A stretch of DNA of 64,000 bases from positions 40,196,527 through 40,260,526 of the forward strand of contig OX485808.1 of NCBI GenBank assembly GCA_950295325.1, written 5' to 3'. Each line of letters opens with the position of its first letter. The first letter of the stretch is position 1. Origin of the DNA: Polytrichum commune. Taxonomy: Eukaryota; Streptophyta; Polytrichopsida; Polytrichales; Polytrichaceae. Positions 38,541 through 49,900 of this stretch are shown one piece after another. The position numbers and the translations under genes are program-made. Below the pieces are notes generated by a model that had not been told where the DNA came from, did no database searches, and worked only from the letters and a program-made list of their open reading frames with translations.

Positions 38541-38591
38541 CTCTCTCCGTCCCAAAATGATTGTAGGACAATCATTTTGGGACAAAGGGAG
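38541..38591. mobile_element. Minimal Stowaway MITE (51 bp)
   Basis: CTCTCTCCGTCCCAAAATGA on the left and tcattttgggacaaagggag on the right are the Stowaway (Tc1/mariner type) termini, flanked by TA at 38539-38540 and 38592-38593. Only about 11 bases separate the inverted repeats, so almost the whole interior is gone. Confidence 0.85.
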
Positions 38592-38593
38592 TA

Positions 38594-39255
38594 AAACAAA
38601 TATACCACTAGCATATAGCCTACACTCATGTCACTTGATGTGCAACTTATACTCTACGACCAAATCCTCTCATGCACTCAATCTATAGCCTATGATGTGC
38701 CTCACATTTTACATACAACCGTACTCAAAATGTTAAAAATGATATTTGAGCCCAAAAAGAATGTTCAAAATGATATCCTTATTGCTTCAGCCAATAGCCA
38801 TGTTCAATAAACCCATATGAGCTCACGGCTATGATCAAGGTGAAGTCTCTCTCTCTCTCTCTCCAACATCCTATACAACCGCTCAGGAGTTTGCAATTGT
38901 CTTCCATCTGCCTATAACCATTTGGTTTGTGTAATTGTTTAAGTCTTTTAATAGTTTTCTAGTACACAGAGTAAATCTAACTATTGTTTTTGACAATATG
39001 AAAAAGTTATTACCAAAAAAATCCAATCTATAGTGACACCATACTTAGTTGCCACCTAATGATTGCAAGACAATCAATGATATATGGTGTAGGCTGCAAT
39101 AAATCATATGTTTTATTATACACAAAATTCCTTGATTTCATCCAAATTACATTCACTAAGGACATTGTGGCACCCCGTGCTTTGTCAAGTTGGTGAAGAT
39201 ACCAATCCTTCCTAATAAACGTGACCTTCAAAAATCAATTTTAACTTATCATTTT
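38594..39255. other. Intergenic; CT microsatellite
   Basis: A CT dinucleotide run lies at about 38846-38862. No gene or element end supported. Confidence 0.45.
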
Positions 39256-39263
39256 TGCCAAAC

Positions 39264-39488
39264 CAGTGCCCGGGAAAGTTTTTAGCATAGCCGGTGAAGA
39301 TCCTAGTGATTCTAAATCCAACCAGTTACATGTTGACATCTTCCGGTTTTGGTTCATTCATTTGAGGTATATTCCATAGATTCCTCTAAAATGCTGGGTA
39401 ATTCTCGTGAAGTCTCCAACTTCCACCAGTGATTTCTCAAACTCCACCGGTTCATCTGCAACGAACCGGCGGTTCTTCCTGGACATTG
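39264..39488 (+). mobile_element. hAT MITE family D, complete copy
   Basis: 225 bp, from CAGTGCCCGGGAAAG to TTCCTGGACATTG, flanked by the perfect 8-bp duplication TGCCAAAC (39256-39263 and 39489-39496). No coding capacity. Confidence 0.88.
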
Positions 39489-40069
39489 TGCCAAACAGCC
39501 AAAGTCAAGAAGACCATAACCTTGCTTTATTATGTGGAGAATCTCCCTTTCCATAATCGGGTAGCAGAAAAAACAAATTAAATTTTCTAAAAGGTAACAC
39601 GGTGCCCGCAACATGTTGGGTGGGATTATAGTCTCATCCTGAATTAGCATACGAGCTTTAGATATACAAAAACAATGTAATGAATATAATTTTCAATTAT
39701 CAAAATTATTTATGCATATTATTTGTATTTCTGTCTCGTTCAATATAGAACTACATGGTGTGGGCCACAAAATTATAATGTGTCATAATTAATGTTATGT
39801 TCAAACTTGGGCAAGACTTTAGTTGGTCAGTCTTAACTCCTATCTAGAATTGTTCAACCTTTGGTTAGTGTTGACCGGGATGTGTGGGTGTGCAATCGAC
39901 TCACTAACTCATTTGTTAGCTAATTGTCCTAACTAGGTGATGCAGTCACAATTTTAGTTAGCTAGAATTTTGGTTAGCTAATCTTCACTAATCATCAATT
40001 AGTTAGTCAATTCTCCTTACTAGATGGTGCAGTTGGACTCTCGTTAAATTATTTTTCTTTATGGAAGAC

Positions 40070-40432
40070 CTATATTTGAGTAGTATGTGGTTTGGTGTGG
40101 CTCCAAGAATGGATATATATATATAGAGATAGATAGATAGATATAATGTCTAAAAGAGTTTGGACTGTTTGCCCAAAATATGATTCCCAATATAGGCTCA
40201 ATAGTCTACATAATTGAGGTGGGCCTATACATTCATTTAATGAGCACAAGAATATTCACTTCGATAATGAATAAGACATTCATACAAGTACCATAACTCA
40301 TGAGGAAAGTGGCTACAACCTTGATTCGAATTTGCCAACCATCTCGAGGTACTAATCATGTGTTTCATATCATTGGAATAAGTGGCCAAGTCGGGACAAA
40401 ATAACCAATTAACACTCATCTACCTTAGAAGG
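40070..40432 (+). mobile_element. MITE family C copy
   Basis: From agacctatatttgagtagta to acactcatctaccttag. The inner part carries a TA/GATA microsatellite at about 40116-40145. The right terminus with ccaattaacactcatctacc is well kept. Confidence 0.65.
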
Positions 40433-40464
40433 TACTATGTTGATATGTATGTCAACATAACTTT

Positions 40465-41794
40465 GGGCCACTTCACACACGAGCCAAGAGCCGTGACCAT
40501 GAAATTGTGAGGGTCCAAATGAAAATGTCCAAAGGTTGTCCCAAGACACCTCCAAAATCATGTAGTGCGGTCACGGACCCTCAAGTGTAGTGTGAAGTCA
40601 CATGTGACCGCACCCTCAACCAAATGCTATTTCAATGAATTTCTATTCATGCGGGTCCTCACATATGATAAAAAAAAATAGAATAAACCAACGGTTGTGA
40701 GCATCCGGAGTCCCATGGTCTTCCGGTTTTGTGTTAGGCCTACCTCCAAGAGATGGTTTTGAAAAATAGTCCAAGTGACCATGAAACATGATTCCATTCG
40801 ATGCCACGTAGGAATCCATGTCAACTTTACATCGATCTTGCATTCACATACTTGGGCGGTCCCTCAAGCGTTGTGTGAAGCGAACTTGGACTGGCTCCGC
40901 CGTTTCCACCAATTAGGGCGCTTGAAGTGTAATGGTGACGGGCTCTCAGGGCCAGTTCACACACAAGCCAAGAGCTGTGACCATGAAATTGTGAGAGCCC
41001 AAAAGAAAGTGTCTAAAGGCCGTCCCAACACACCTCCCAAATCATGTAGTGTGATCACGGACCTTCAAGTGTAGTGTGAAGTCATATGTGACTGGGCCTT
41101 CAACCTAATGCTCCTTCAATGAACTTCTATTCATGCAGGTCCTCACACATAATAAATTAGAACAAATTAATAGTTGTGAGCATCCAGAGTCCCATGGTCT
41201 CCCGGTTTTGTGTTAGGCCTACCTTCAAGAGGTGGTTGTTGAAAAATACTCCAATTGACCATGAAACATGATTCCATTCGATGCCACATAGGAATCCATG
41301 TAAACTTTCACATCCATCTTGCATTCACATACTCAGTTGGTCCCTCGAGCCTCGTGTGAAGCGGCGAACTTGGACCGGCTCCACCTTTTCCACCAGTGAG
41401 AGTGCTTGAAGTGTAATGGTCACGGGCTCTCAGTCTCGTGTGTGCAGTGGCCCTACATGGCATTGAATGGATCATGTTTCATGGTCACTTGGATTATTTT
41501 CAAAAAGCCACCTCTTGGAGGTAGGCCTAACACAAAACCGGGAGACCATGGCACTCCGAACGCTCACAACCGTTGGTTTATTTGATTTTATCATGCATGA
41601 GGACCCACATGAATAGAAATCCATTGAAATAGCATTTGGTTGAGGGCCCGGTCACATATGACTTCGCACTACACTTGAGGATCCGTGACCACACTACGTG
41701 ATTTTGGAGGTGTGTTGGGACGGCCTTGGGACACTTTCTTTTGGGCTCTCACAATTTCACGGTCAGGGCTCTTGGCTCGTGTGTGAAGTGGCCC
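40465..41794. mobile_element. Cluster of three family B MITEs, two direct and one inverted
   Basis: Copy 1 (40465-40948) and copy 2 (40949-41453) are head-to-tail; copy 2 begins inside the right terminus of copy 1, so copy 1 lacks its last 25 or so bases. Copy 3 (41454-41794) is inverted, lacks its own right part, and ends ggctcgtgtgtgaagtggccc followed by TTA. All share gtgaccatgaaattgtgag, gtgttaggcctacct and gtgaccatgaaacatgat blocks. No coding capacity. Confidence 0.8.
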
Positions 41795-42330
41795 TTAGGT
41801 TCCTGAACCCTGATCCATGGACCCTAAACCCTAGAACCGAGGTCAGGGACATCCTTTTGTGTGCAGTGGATAGATCCCACCTTTTGGCCCTTTCCACGAT
41901 TGCACATTATTGAGCTTTATGGTCAGTCAGAGCCAAAACTGCTACAGAGACTGCAGCAGCATGCATGGCCCTTTTCCCAGCCTCATTGCCTGAGGGTTAA
42001 TAAGCATGCAGCTTGACACAGGTAATTCGGCCCGGCCAATGAACGGGGGAGGATTGACCGCTACTTTGTTGTGTCTAATTAGTGTGGGTGGGAAATTCAT
42101 GTGGATTGGAATTTAGTGTGGTCCACATTACTTTTGTAGTGCTTTTCCCTTGGTTAACGTCGTGGTTTTATAGTACTAGCCTTGTCTTGGATTTTCATCC
42201 AAATATGCAGACGAAAACGTCCACAGTAATGTTTCATACTGGAAGTTATGGTGGGTCGATTTGAATTATGATATAAAAAAACTAGTGTGGGTGAGTGGGA
42301 ATTAGTGCGACCGACACTAGTTAGACAAAA
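41795..42330. other. Intergenic, nothing recognised
   Basis: No supported gene or element. Confidence 0.5.
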
Positions 42331-42541
42331 CAGTGTGGTTATAGATGAACCGGTTGAGTGCGAGAAATAACCGGTTGAAGTTCAAGACTTCAGGAAAATT
42401 ACTCATCATTTTAGAGGAATATAGAGAGAGAATATACCTCGAAGTAGTAAAGGAAAAACGAAAGATGTCAACACCTAACCGGTTGGACTTGGAAACACTA
42501 GGATCTCAACTGATTATGCCGAAGATTCTCCCTTGGCACTG
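42331..42541 (-). mobile_element. hAT MITE family D, reverse copy
   Basis: 211 bp from CAGTGTGGTTATAGATG to CTCCCTTGGCACTG, with the family's accggtt palindromes. The flanking 8-mers do not match, so one side has probably been rearranged. Confidence 0.7.
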
Positions 42542-42560
42542 AGCACTCCACGCATGGAAA

Positions 42561-43150
42561 GATGGGATTATCATATACGAGCGTACCCTAAACTACCGGA
42601 TGACAATGGAGAGGCACCCAAATCCGAACAGAGGGGTTGGCGGCTTGAGCAATTACCGGCTGTGAAATCTTCTCTCTACTTGACAAAAAAACCAAGAGCC
42701 CACCCATCATACGTAGGCAGTGTACCCCACCGTGCACCAAGAGGATCCTTGAGCAGGGGTAGGGCCAACGGGCTTAAATTCACGTCGGATTGCCCGATGT
42801 TGTATATTATTATTGTTGTTATGAGCATACCTCTCATCCATCCAATGTAAAAGCTTCACCCCTATAGATTTATTGCCGATTCATCTCAAATGACCTTGAG
42901 TAGGTTAGTTTGGGGTCTTTGAAGCTAATTTTGATGTTACCTTAACTTTTAAAGAATAACCTCGGGGTTGCATACTACATAAAGGTTTTTGCATTGAATG
43001 AATGATAGATATAACATTGGAAATAGCTTTACAAACTTTGAATTAGTCTTGTTGAAGTCATTTGAGATAAACTAGCCACAAATCTATAGGGGGTCAAGTT
43101 CTTATTTTGGATGGATGAAAGGTGTGCTTGTACGTGAAATTTTTCTTACA
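42561..43150. mobile_element. Mutator-like MITE family E copy carrying a SINE
   Basis: Left end gggattatcatatacgagcg; right end ggatgaaaggtgtgcttgta. The left repeat is split by a retroposon at 42588-42822. Removing the retroposon and one target copy restores gcgtacctctcatccatcc as in E1. Confidence 0.7.
42588..42822 (+). mobile_element. SINE-like retroposon, family F
   Basis: 235 bp ending in tattattattgttgttat, a simple tail like those of plant SINEs. It is flanked by GAGCGTACC (42579-42587) and GAGCATACC (42823-42831), the duplicated E sequence. The first 120 or so bases recur at about 50526-50680 and 53710-53855. The copy at 50590 keeps ggttcgattcc, a match to the tRNA/SINE B box, so a tRNA-derived origin is possible. 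No coding capacity. Confidence 0.7.
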
Positions 43151-43482
43151 TATGACACATGATTTTAATGTGGTCCCCCCGCCTTTTTGGAACGATTTCA
43201 TAATTTTGAATGCCAAAGCCATCTTCACACATACACAAGGACCTCCCTCAACGCATACAACATTTCTCCAAGGTGATCACAAACACTACCAATTCCCTTA
43301 AAAAACCCAACCCCACATCACCATTCTCACTTTTCCAACCCCTCTTAGTTTTGTAATTAAATATTAGGATCATACAGTTTAAATAGTCCACAAGGAAATC
43401 CACCACCAAAAGGTGGTAAAAGCATGCGACAAAGATATTCTTCATTCACGCTTGCTTCCCCCATGAAATTGACATTGCTATC

Positions 43483-45405
43483 TAAGATAAGTGGGACTTA
43501 AATAGACAATTTTCTCTATGAATCCATTTCTTTTAGGATATGAAACACGTGATTAATATAAGATGATGAGCAAATCCAAAACCATGCCCATAGTCATTGC
43601 CCTCTTAATTTTGGAAGCTCGTATGAATATCCAATTCATTGTCAAAGTGAAGATTCCATGAGTTTGTGAGGCCAAACCCACCACCCTTAAGCGTCCTAGT
43701 CCGGGTGATGGTTTTGAGAATCACATGCACTCCATGTAAACTTGTAGTAATGTGAAATGTGATTGCCATCTCATTGGGCACACACCTTACTTAGAATCAA
43801 GTCATTTTATTAATGCTAGCCTCATGAATGGGTGGGGAGTTGCCCTTCTCAAGGGTCCAACCCTTGGCCTTGGCCACACATGCCTTTAATAATTTCCCTC
43901 TTACACCTTTTAACCCAACCTCTTTTGTTTTGCCATCACGGAGGTCCTCCACCTTCTCCATTAATTGTACACGTGATTTATTTCAACCAAAGAGTGCGAG
44001 TGTTTAAAAATACTTACCTCAATGGTCAATCACCAATACATTCAAGAATCACACACACCTCTACCTAGCTTAATGAATCCAACACTTACCTAAGAGCTAA
44101 AATGGCCTAAGATAATTCTAGCATGGTCTAGGTTAAATTTTGCTAAGCAACTAAGTTGCTAGGCCTTGATTGCAAGATTATAATCTTGCAAGGGCTTAGC
44201 CTCACCCACACCCTACTTAGCTAACCTAACTAAGTAAAGGTCACATAGCTAACCTAGGCTTAACCCAACCTTAAGCCCAGCTAAACACTAATTACAGCCA
44301 CCCTAGGCCTTGAGCCAGATTACTGTCCGTCCCAGCCACCTCGGCCAGCAGGCTGGCTTGATAACAGTTCTAGGGGCCTTCGGCCAGCAGACTGGCTTGA
44401 TAACAGTTCCAGGGGCCTTCGGCCGTGAGCTCTCCAAACACTAAACTTCCATAGAATGCTCACCTCTAATGTAAATCCAACACTATAATTCTAACATCAT
44501 GGGTCTAAAAACTATAAGAGTGAATACTATAAATCTAAATACTATAAGCCCAATACTAAAAATCTAAATGCTAGAATTAGGCATTTGTTCATGAATGCCT
44601 TGAGTCTAAACCACATCTAATAATGTAAGGCTAATCTTCAAGACTAATTGATCTTGACTCTTCACCTTATAACCTCGCACATCCATGTGTATTTTTCTTA
44701 CTCCACATATACACAAGCTCACCCACACACTTTCACATACTCTCATCTCTTCAAGGGGAGAGTGAAGAGGTGAAGAAAAAAAAATTGAGAGAGGGAAAGA
44801 TAAGAGGAGAGGAGAGGAGAGCACATGAGGGAAGGATAGGGTGAGAGGATTAGAGCCTCCAATCACAATCCCTTAACCTTCTCCTTCTAAATAGAGACTC
44901 ATTCCATCCACAAGGCTTGTCAATTCCTAAACCCACGAGGTGGATTCTAAAGCGGGCATTTAACCCACGGATCTCCTCTTGCCTCACCATACGCCTTACT
45001 CACATAGTCAAGGCAACTCCTTATTAAAATCACACTTCAAAACTACCACACAACACGACCTAAGGTCTAAATTTAAATCAACACCACACTTCATTCTTTT
45101 TATATTTTTGTGAGTAACATAAAACATTAAAACGTAACTTCTAATGGTTTCAAAGGGTTAAGAACACATGTGAGCACCATTTTAGGCTCACAGAGTTATT
45201 GTCTGATCATACAGGTCCCCTCCCTCTCCACTTATGTTGACTATAACGTCTAGAACGATTAATAAATTTTGAGCACGTAATCAATCTCTTTTTCACACAT
45301 GTCTTTTTGATGTCCATTCTTAGATTCACACCCATCTATACACACTTCAAATATGTATAGGTGTCAATTTAAGGTCAAACATTGAATTAGGCACATCTAC
45401 CTTAT
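43483..45405 (-). mobile_element. MITE family C copy split by a solo LTR
   Basis: The left piece 43483-43664 and right piece 45193-45405 together make one reverse copy of about 390 bp with both termini (ctaagataagtggg at one end, ggcacatctaccttat at the other). Comparison with the uninterrupted copies at 4555 and 33934 shows that the gap is exactly the LTR plus one GAGTT. Confidence 0.8.
43665..45192. mobile_element. Solo LTR (1528 bp)
   Basis: Begins TGTGAGGCCAAACCC and ends TTTTAGGCTCACA, so TG...CA with inverted tips, flanked by the perfect 5-bp duplication GAGTT (43660-43664 and 45193-45197). There is no internal gag-pol region or second LTR, which is what recombination between two LTRs leaves. 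The 3' 150 or so bases match 1-178 of the window. Inside is a 39-bp tandem repeat at 44341-44418 (tcggccagca-gctggcttg), just over two units. Confidence 0.88.
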
Positions 45406-45732
45406 CAAGCATGTTAGCGTTGTCTTGTGTCGCGGCCTAATTTTGAAAGTTGTGTGAAAGTTTTTGGACTTCAATATCAAAAGAACCGGGGAACTTTTAG
45501 ATATAATAAAGGATTTTCCATGGGATATGCCTCCTTTTTCTCCATATTGACCTATGCAAAGCTAGCTTGGTAGACCGATCCTAATATGACAAGCTGAAAA
45601 GTTTTGTTTTTAATAACCCAACCCCGCTCTTTTAGCATTTTAATTTAAGCCTAAAGAAAACTTGGGTGAAGTTACAAATTAGCACTAATACTCATGATTT
45701 AGCCGAGTGTAATCACAAGACTTTACAAATAA

Positions 45733-46910
45733 GGGCCGGTTTACACTACGGTGGAGAAGTCCACCGGTCATGAAAAAAAAGGCGTTTCTCAATTGTGATT
45801 GGTCGAAAATGCAACTCTTGACCGGTGGGTGTTTACACTAGGTGAAGAAAACAATGGTGGTAAACTTTTCTCATGGATGATAAAATGACATGGCCGCCTA
45901 CATGGCGGCACTTTTTGAAGTTGGGCTTCTCCGGAGGAGGAGTTTCTTGTCCGGCCTCAAGAGGCTGGAGAAGCCCAACTCAATAAAAAATACCATACAA
46001 ATTGGCAAGTGTATGCAAAGTATCACCGGTTGCCAATCGATGCAATGTCAAAGAAATTCTACACTCTATTGGAATACAAAGTCTTAATTTTGTATCTTTC
46101 TTGTTCAACATGGGTCCAAACAAATGACATAAATAAATAAAAGTAGGCTTACTCACCCACACACGATCTTTGAACATTTTTGCATTATATGATCCAAGAA
46201 GAAATTGTGACACATATCCACTTGGCCGGTCAAATTTCCACACCACCCTCTCCTTGCTCCCAAACAAAAATATGCCATCATCATAATTGAAGCATTATGG
46301 TGATACATGATGGTTTTTTGTATCGCCATAGTTGAAACGATAAAATACTTCAAAACCATAAAGATCATAAGAGAGCACAAAATCTCCCTTCTTCGATTAT
46401 CCATGATTGAAGATCAAATATAAGAAGAGAGAAATTGATGAGGATGATTAAGAGGAGAGCATGTCTTAAATAATACCAAAGAGTAGTGCTTTGTCCAATG
46501 TGTATGGGTTTTCCCCTCTTCATTCTTAAACACCCAAGGAGACATTTATTTCCTACATGGGCCAAACTTGACAATTGGCAATTTGGCAATTTTCATTATC
46601 TTTTGAATAAAATTGAACATTATATTACACAATTCTTGTTGAAATCTTTTGATACAATGTGAATGTAGAGAATTATGGTTTTTTATCACAAAAAATCTTC
46701 ACCATTAGGTGAACTTCTCTTCATCAGTGGACTTCTCCACTAAACTTCTCCTCTAGGTGTTTAGACTTCAACTGGTCAAGATTCCTTAAGAAATATTTTA
46801 TTGCCTTTAATTCTTCTCCGGCACATTCAACATTTGCCTCATATAACCATGTCTTGGCCAAGCATTCTTGACCGACCGGAGGCCTTCTCCACCGTAGTGT
46901 AAACTGGCCC
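45733..46910. mobile_element. PIF/Harbinger element I, internally deleted
   Basis: 1178 bp bounded by GGGCCGGTTTACACTACGG and its inverse CCGTAGTGTAAACTGGCCC, flanked by the 3-bp duplication TAA (45730-45732 and 46911-46913). This is the target preference of PIF/Harbinger elements. It encloses the N-terminal piece of a transposase on the minus strand. The catalytic half is missing, so it would depend on another element for movement. A second partial copy is at 179-389. Confidence 0.9.
45980..46405 (-). pseudogene. Harbinger transposase N-terminal fragment
   Basis: The frame ending at 45980 reads FDRPSGYV, then KPTFIYLCHLFGP, TKLRLCIPIECRI and LHRLATGDTLHTLANLYGI. This is the helical region in front of the DDE catalytic domain of plant Harbinger-type transposases, where F.yLC..l.P and RLATG..h are standard. 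Upstream of about 46230 the reading shifts to another frame (46404-46153). The frame stops right after LYGI, where the foldback end of element I begins; no DDE residues are present. Fragmentary and not functional alone. Confidence 0.75.
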
Positions 46911-46913
46911 TAA

Positions 46914-49900
46914 CTCTTATGATAAGTGGCCACCATATCATCCTTCACCTCTCATCTTAAACTTGAAGAGAAGATGCCAATGACAAACCTTCACCAAAGT
47001 TTCATTAGATTGTGAACTTGACAATGACAAGTGGCCCCTACATCATCACTAGACTCCAAATCAAGAACTAGGAATCAAGCAAAATGGACAAAAGACTTGC
47101 CGGGGGACTTGTCCAACAATAATAATGCACTTAACAATAGTTATTTGCGATGTCATGACATGCACATTGCAAGCCAAATCATTTGAAGGACGCAAATAGA
47201 AGAAAATATGATACAATACTTAGTTTTATATACTTTGAGAAGAAACGTGGTCAAATAATAACTGAAGATTTGTATTTTAAATAAACAACACAATGTGCAA
47301 AGTGTTACAACAAGAGATGCAATTCTCATCTAAGACTAATTTTATAATTTCTAAAATAGGATCCACTGATAGAAATTAAAGAAGTTACTAAAAAAAGTAT
47401 ACACATATACAATTTCATGATGTCCAAAATTCATGCATTAGTCTACATTTACTTGAAACTTAGTTCAATTCAAATCACCCACCAAATCATTGAGACATGT
47501 GTTCTTCTTTTTCTAAGGAAATAATGCATGTTTTGGAAAATTCAATTGTATGCGCTAATTGAGCATGTCAATGTCTTAGTTTATCGGTCTAAGAAATATA
47601 CATTGTTTAAGGTAGATATTAAGGTAGATATTGTTTCATGATATACAACATCACGCATGAAATTTGTGTGCATTGCTAGTTACACTTAATCTTTAACCAC
47701 TCACCGTGTCCTCAATCTTTCGCTTCCAATTGTGTTTCAATCAAAAAGAAATTGAGAATGGAAATACAAACTACATATCCATACTTCTTAAATTCAAGAA
47801 TTGAAGGTGAAAATATAAAAATTTAACATGCATGTGTTTTGTAAAGGTATATTCAATTGGTCTTTAAATGGTCAATGGATCCAAATGACTAAAAGCTAGG
47901 AGATGATCTTGATATCTCTAAAAAGAGCACAATAAACTCTACAAGATACATTGTTTGGATGTGAAAGTGAGAAAGGTTTCAAAAAGCATCATCATTTATA
48001 TCTTGAACCACCAATATTATATAGTGTGGGTTGATAATCAATTTGCACCCATGATATTGTCGCCAATGGTTATTAGAGTAGATTCCTTGCTAATAGAGTT
48101 GACCGTAAAGTCACCAAAAGTGGGGACCAACTCAATTTTTTTTTAAGGAATCTCCCATATTTGCCACTTCCAACACTTGTGTCAATGACCTAAACATAAA
48201 ACTCGAGAGGGAAGTCGTTTTGCTCTATTTAAGGGCAACAAAACTTTGAGAAAACTTTGAGTTGTTTTCTCAAATTTGTTTTATTTGGGAACCCCACAAG
48301 TGGTGAAAGGAGCAAAGAGATGCATGTACACATAGGTGGCAAAGATAATGAGTATATTATTATATATATAAAGATAAAACATGTCAGCGCCCAAAACTCA
48401 AAGAAACCCTCCAAAGATTTTCTAGTTACACTCGAATAAAGGGCCATTAGTGCATTTCAACCCTACTTCATCCCCACACTTTACAATTAACTCTATTATT
48501 ATGGCACACTAAACATAATTTGAGCGATGAGCATGACCCCATGCAATAAGAGAGTGAGATGTGTTCAAATATACAACCCCAAAAAATGAAAACTGGAGCT
48601 CAAGGCATCATCATTCATTATATGTCCTCATGAGATGCCTTCATGAAATATGTCACAAAGCCATAGCCCTCAAACAATTTGACAAGCCCATACAATCGTT
48701 CACGATCATGAGAAAAGGGAGAGCTCGAATTCGTATCCGTTACTCAAAATATGTTAGATGCTTGTAACGGGAAGCCTTATTGGTGATGGGGACGAACCTT
48801 TGAAGTGTGTCGGCAATTGCTAAAGTCATGTTGGATGCCTTCCAACGAGTAGAACCCATTCTCCACTCTATGATGATTACTAACCGTGAGGCTCACATTA
48901 TTTCTCTTTTTGTCATCATATGGACCCATCATGCAAAAACGTGTGACTTGAGCTCACCTCTCTTTGACATGACACATGGCAATAAGGTGTGAGGGTATTT
49001 ATTGGTCCATTTATTCACGAGCTTCTCCTTACATAATGCATCTTGGGGTGCATTAGCAAAACTATGATGAAGTATCGACAAACATTGAATTGAAATTTGG
49101 ATCTTCCTTAATTTAGTTATGATTATTAGAAGACTTGCATGTATGTTGATTTCTTAAATGATTACATTGGTTTTCTCAACCATGTCCACTAGTAAGTGCG
49201 GAGTACTTGATAAAACTTGAAGATGTAGTTCAATCCCTTTAAAATATGTGTCGTTATGTTGTTTTTTGATCCTTTGTGAACCACTAACCGATCAAATATA
49301 GGGTCTTGATTGAGAAAAGTAACTAAATAACACCCACATACTTTAATGAATAAAAAACCACGGGCTGCATCTAACAACCACGGTCAAAAAGTTTTATGTG
49401 CTTCAAAGATGCATTGACGTACCATTCTTCACCCACACTCATTGTTCGGTTTCGATTCACATCGAATCTTGGTCCTCCCTTGTTGCATTTTATAAAATCA
49501 ATATAGATTGTCTAGAATTTACTATTGTTGATTCTAGCATCTACCAGACTCAGTTATCCTAGAAATGAACATGTTGAAATTGTTGAAAAATGTTATGGAA
49601 AGTGTTGAAAGACTCGTCAAGGTGTCATAATTACCATGATAGGTGTAGACCACATCAATGACATTTTTCTTTTGGATACTTACTACACTTCATAATGAGA
49701 TGACCACAAATTTGCTACAATGAATCAATGTGAATTACAATATACAAGTGAGCACCAATAAATGAACAAGAACATATGAGCGCCCAACATCACAATACCC
49801 ATAATGTTTTTTTAAAAAAAAAAGCTATACCGTTCATGGTATTTGGTGATACTTAATATTTGGGCATATGAAATGTTATTAAATGTTATTAGTTACTTAT

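Noticed and set aside
40116-40145. TA/GATA repeats as a possible functional array
   Set aside because: Ordinary microsatellite inside a MITE C copy; no unique spacers, so not CRISPR-like.
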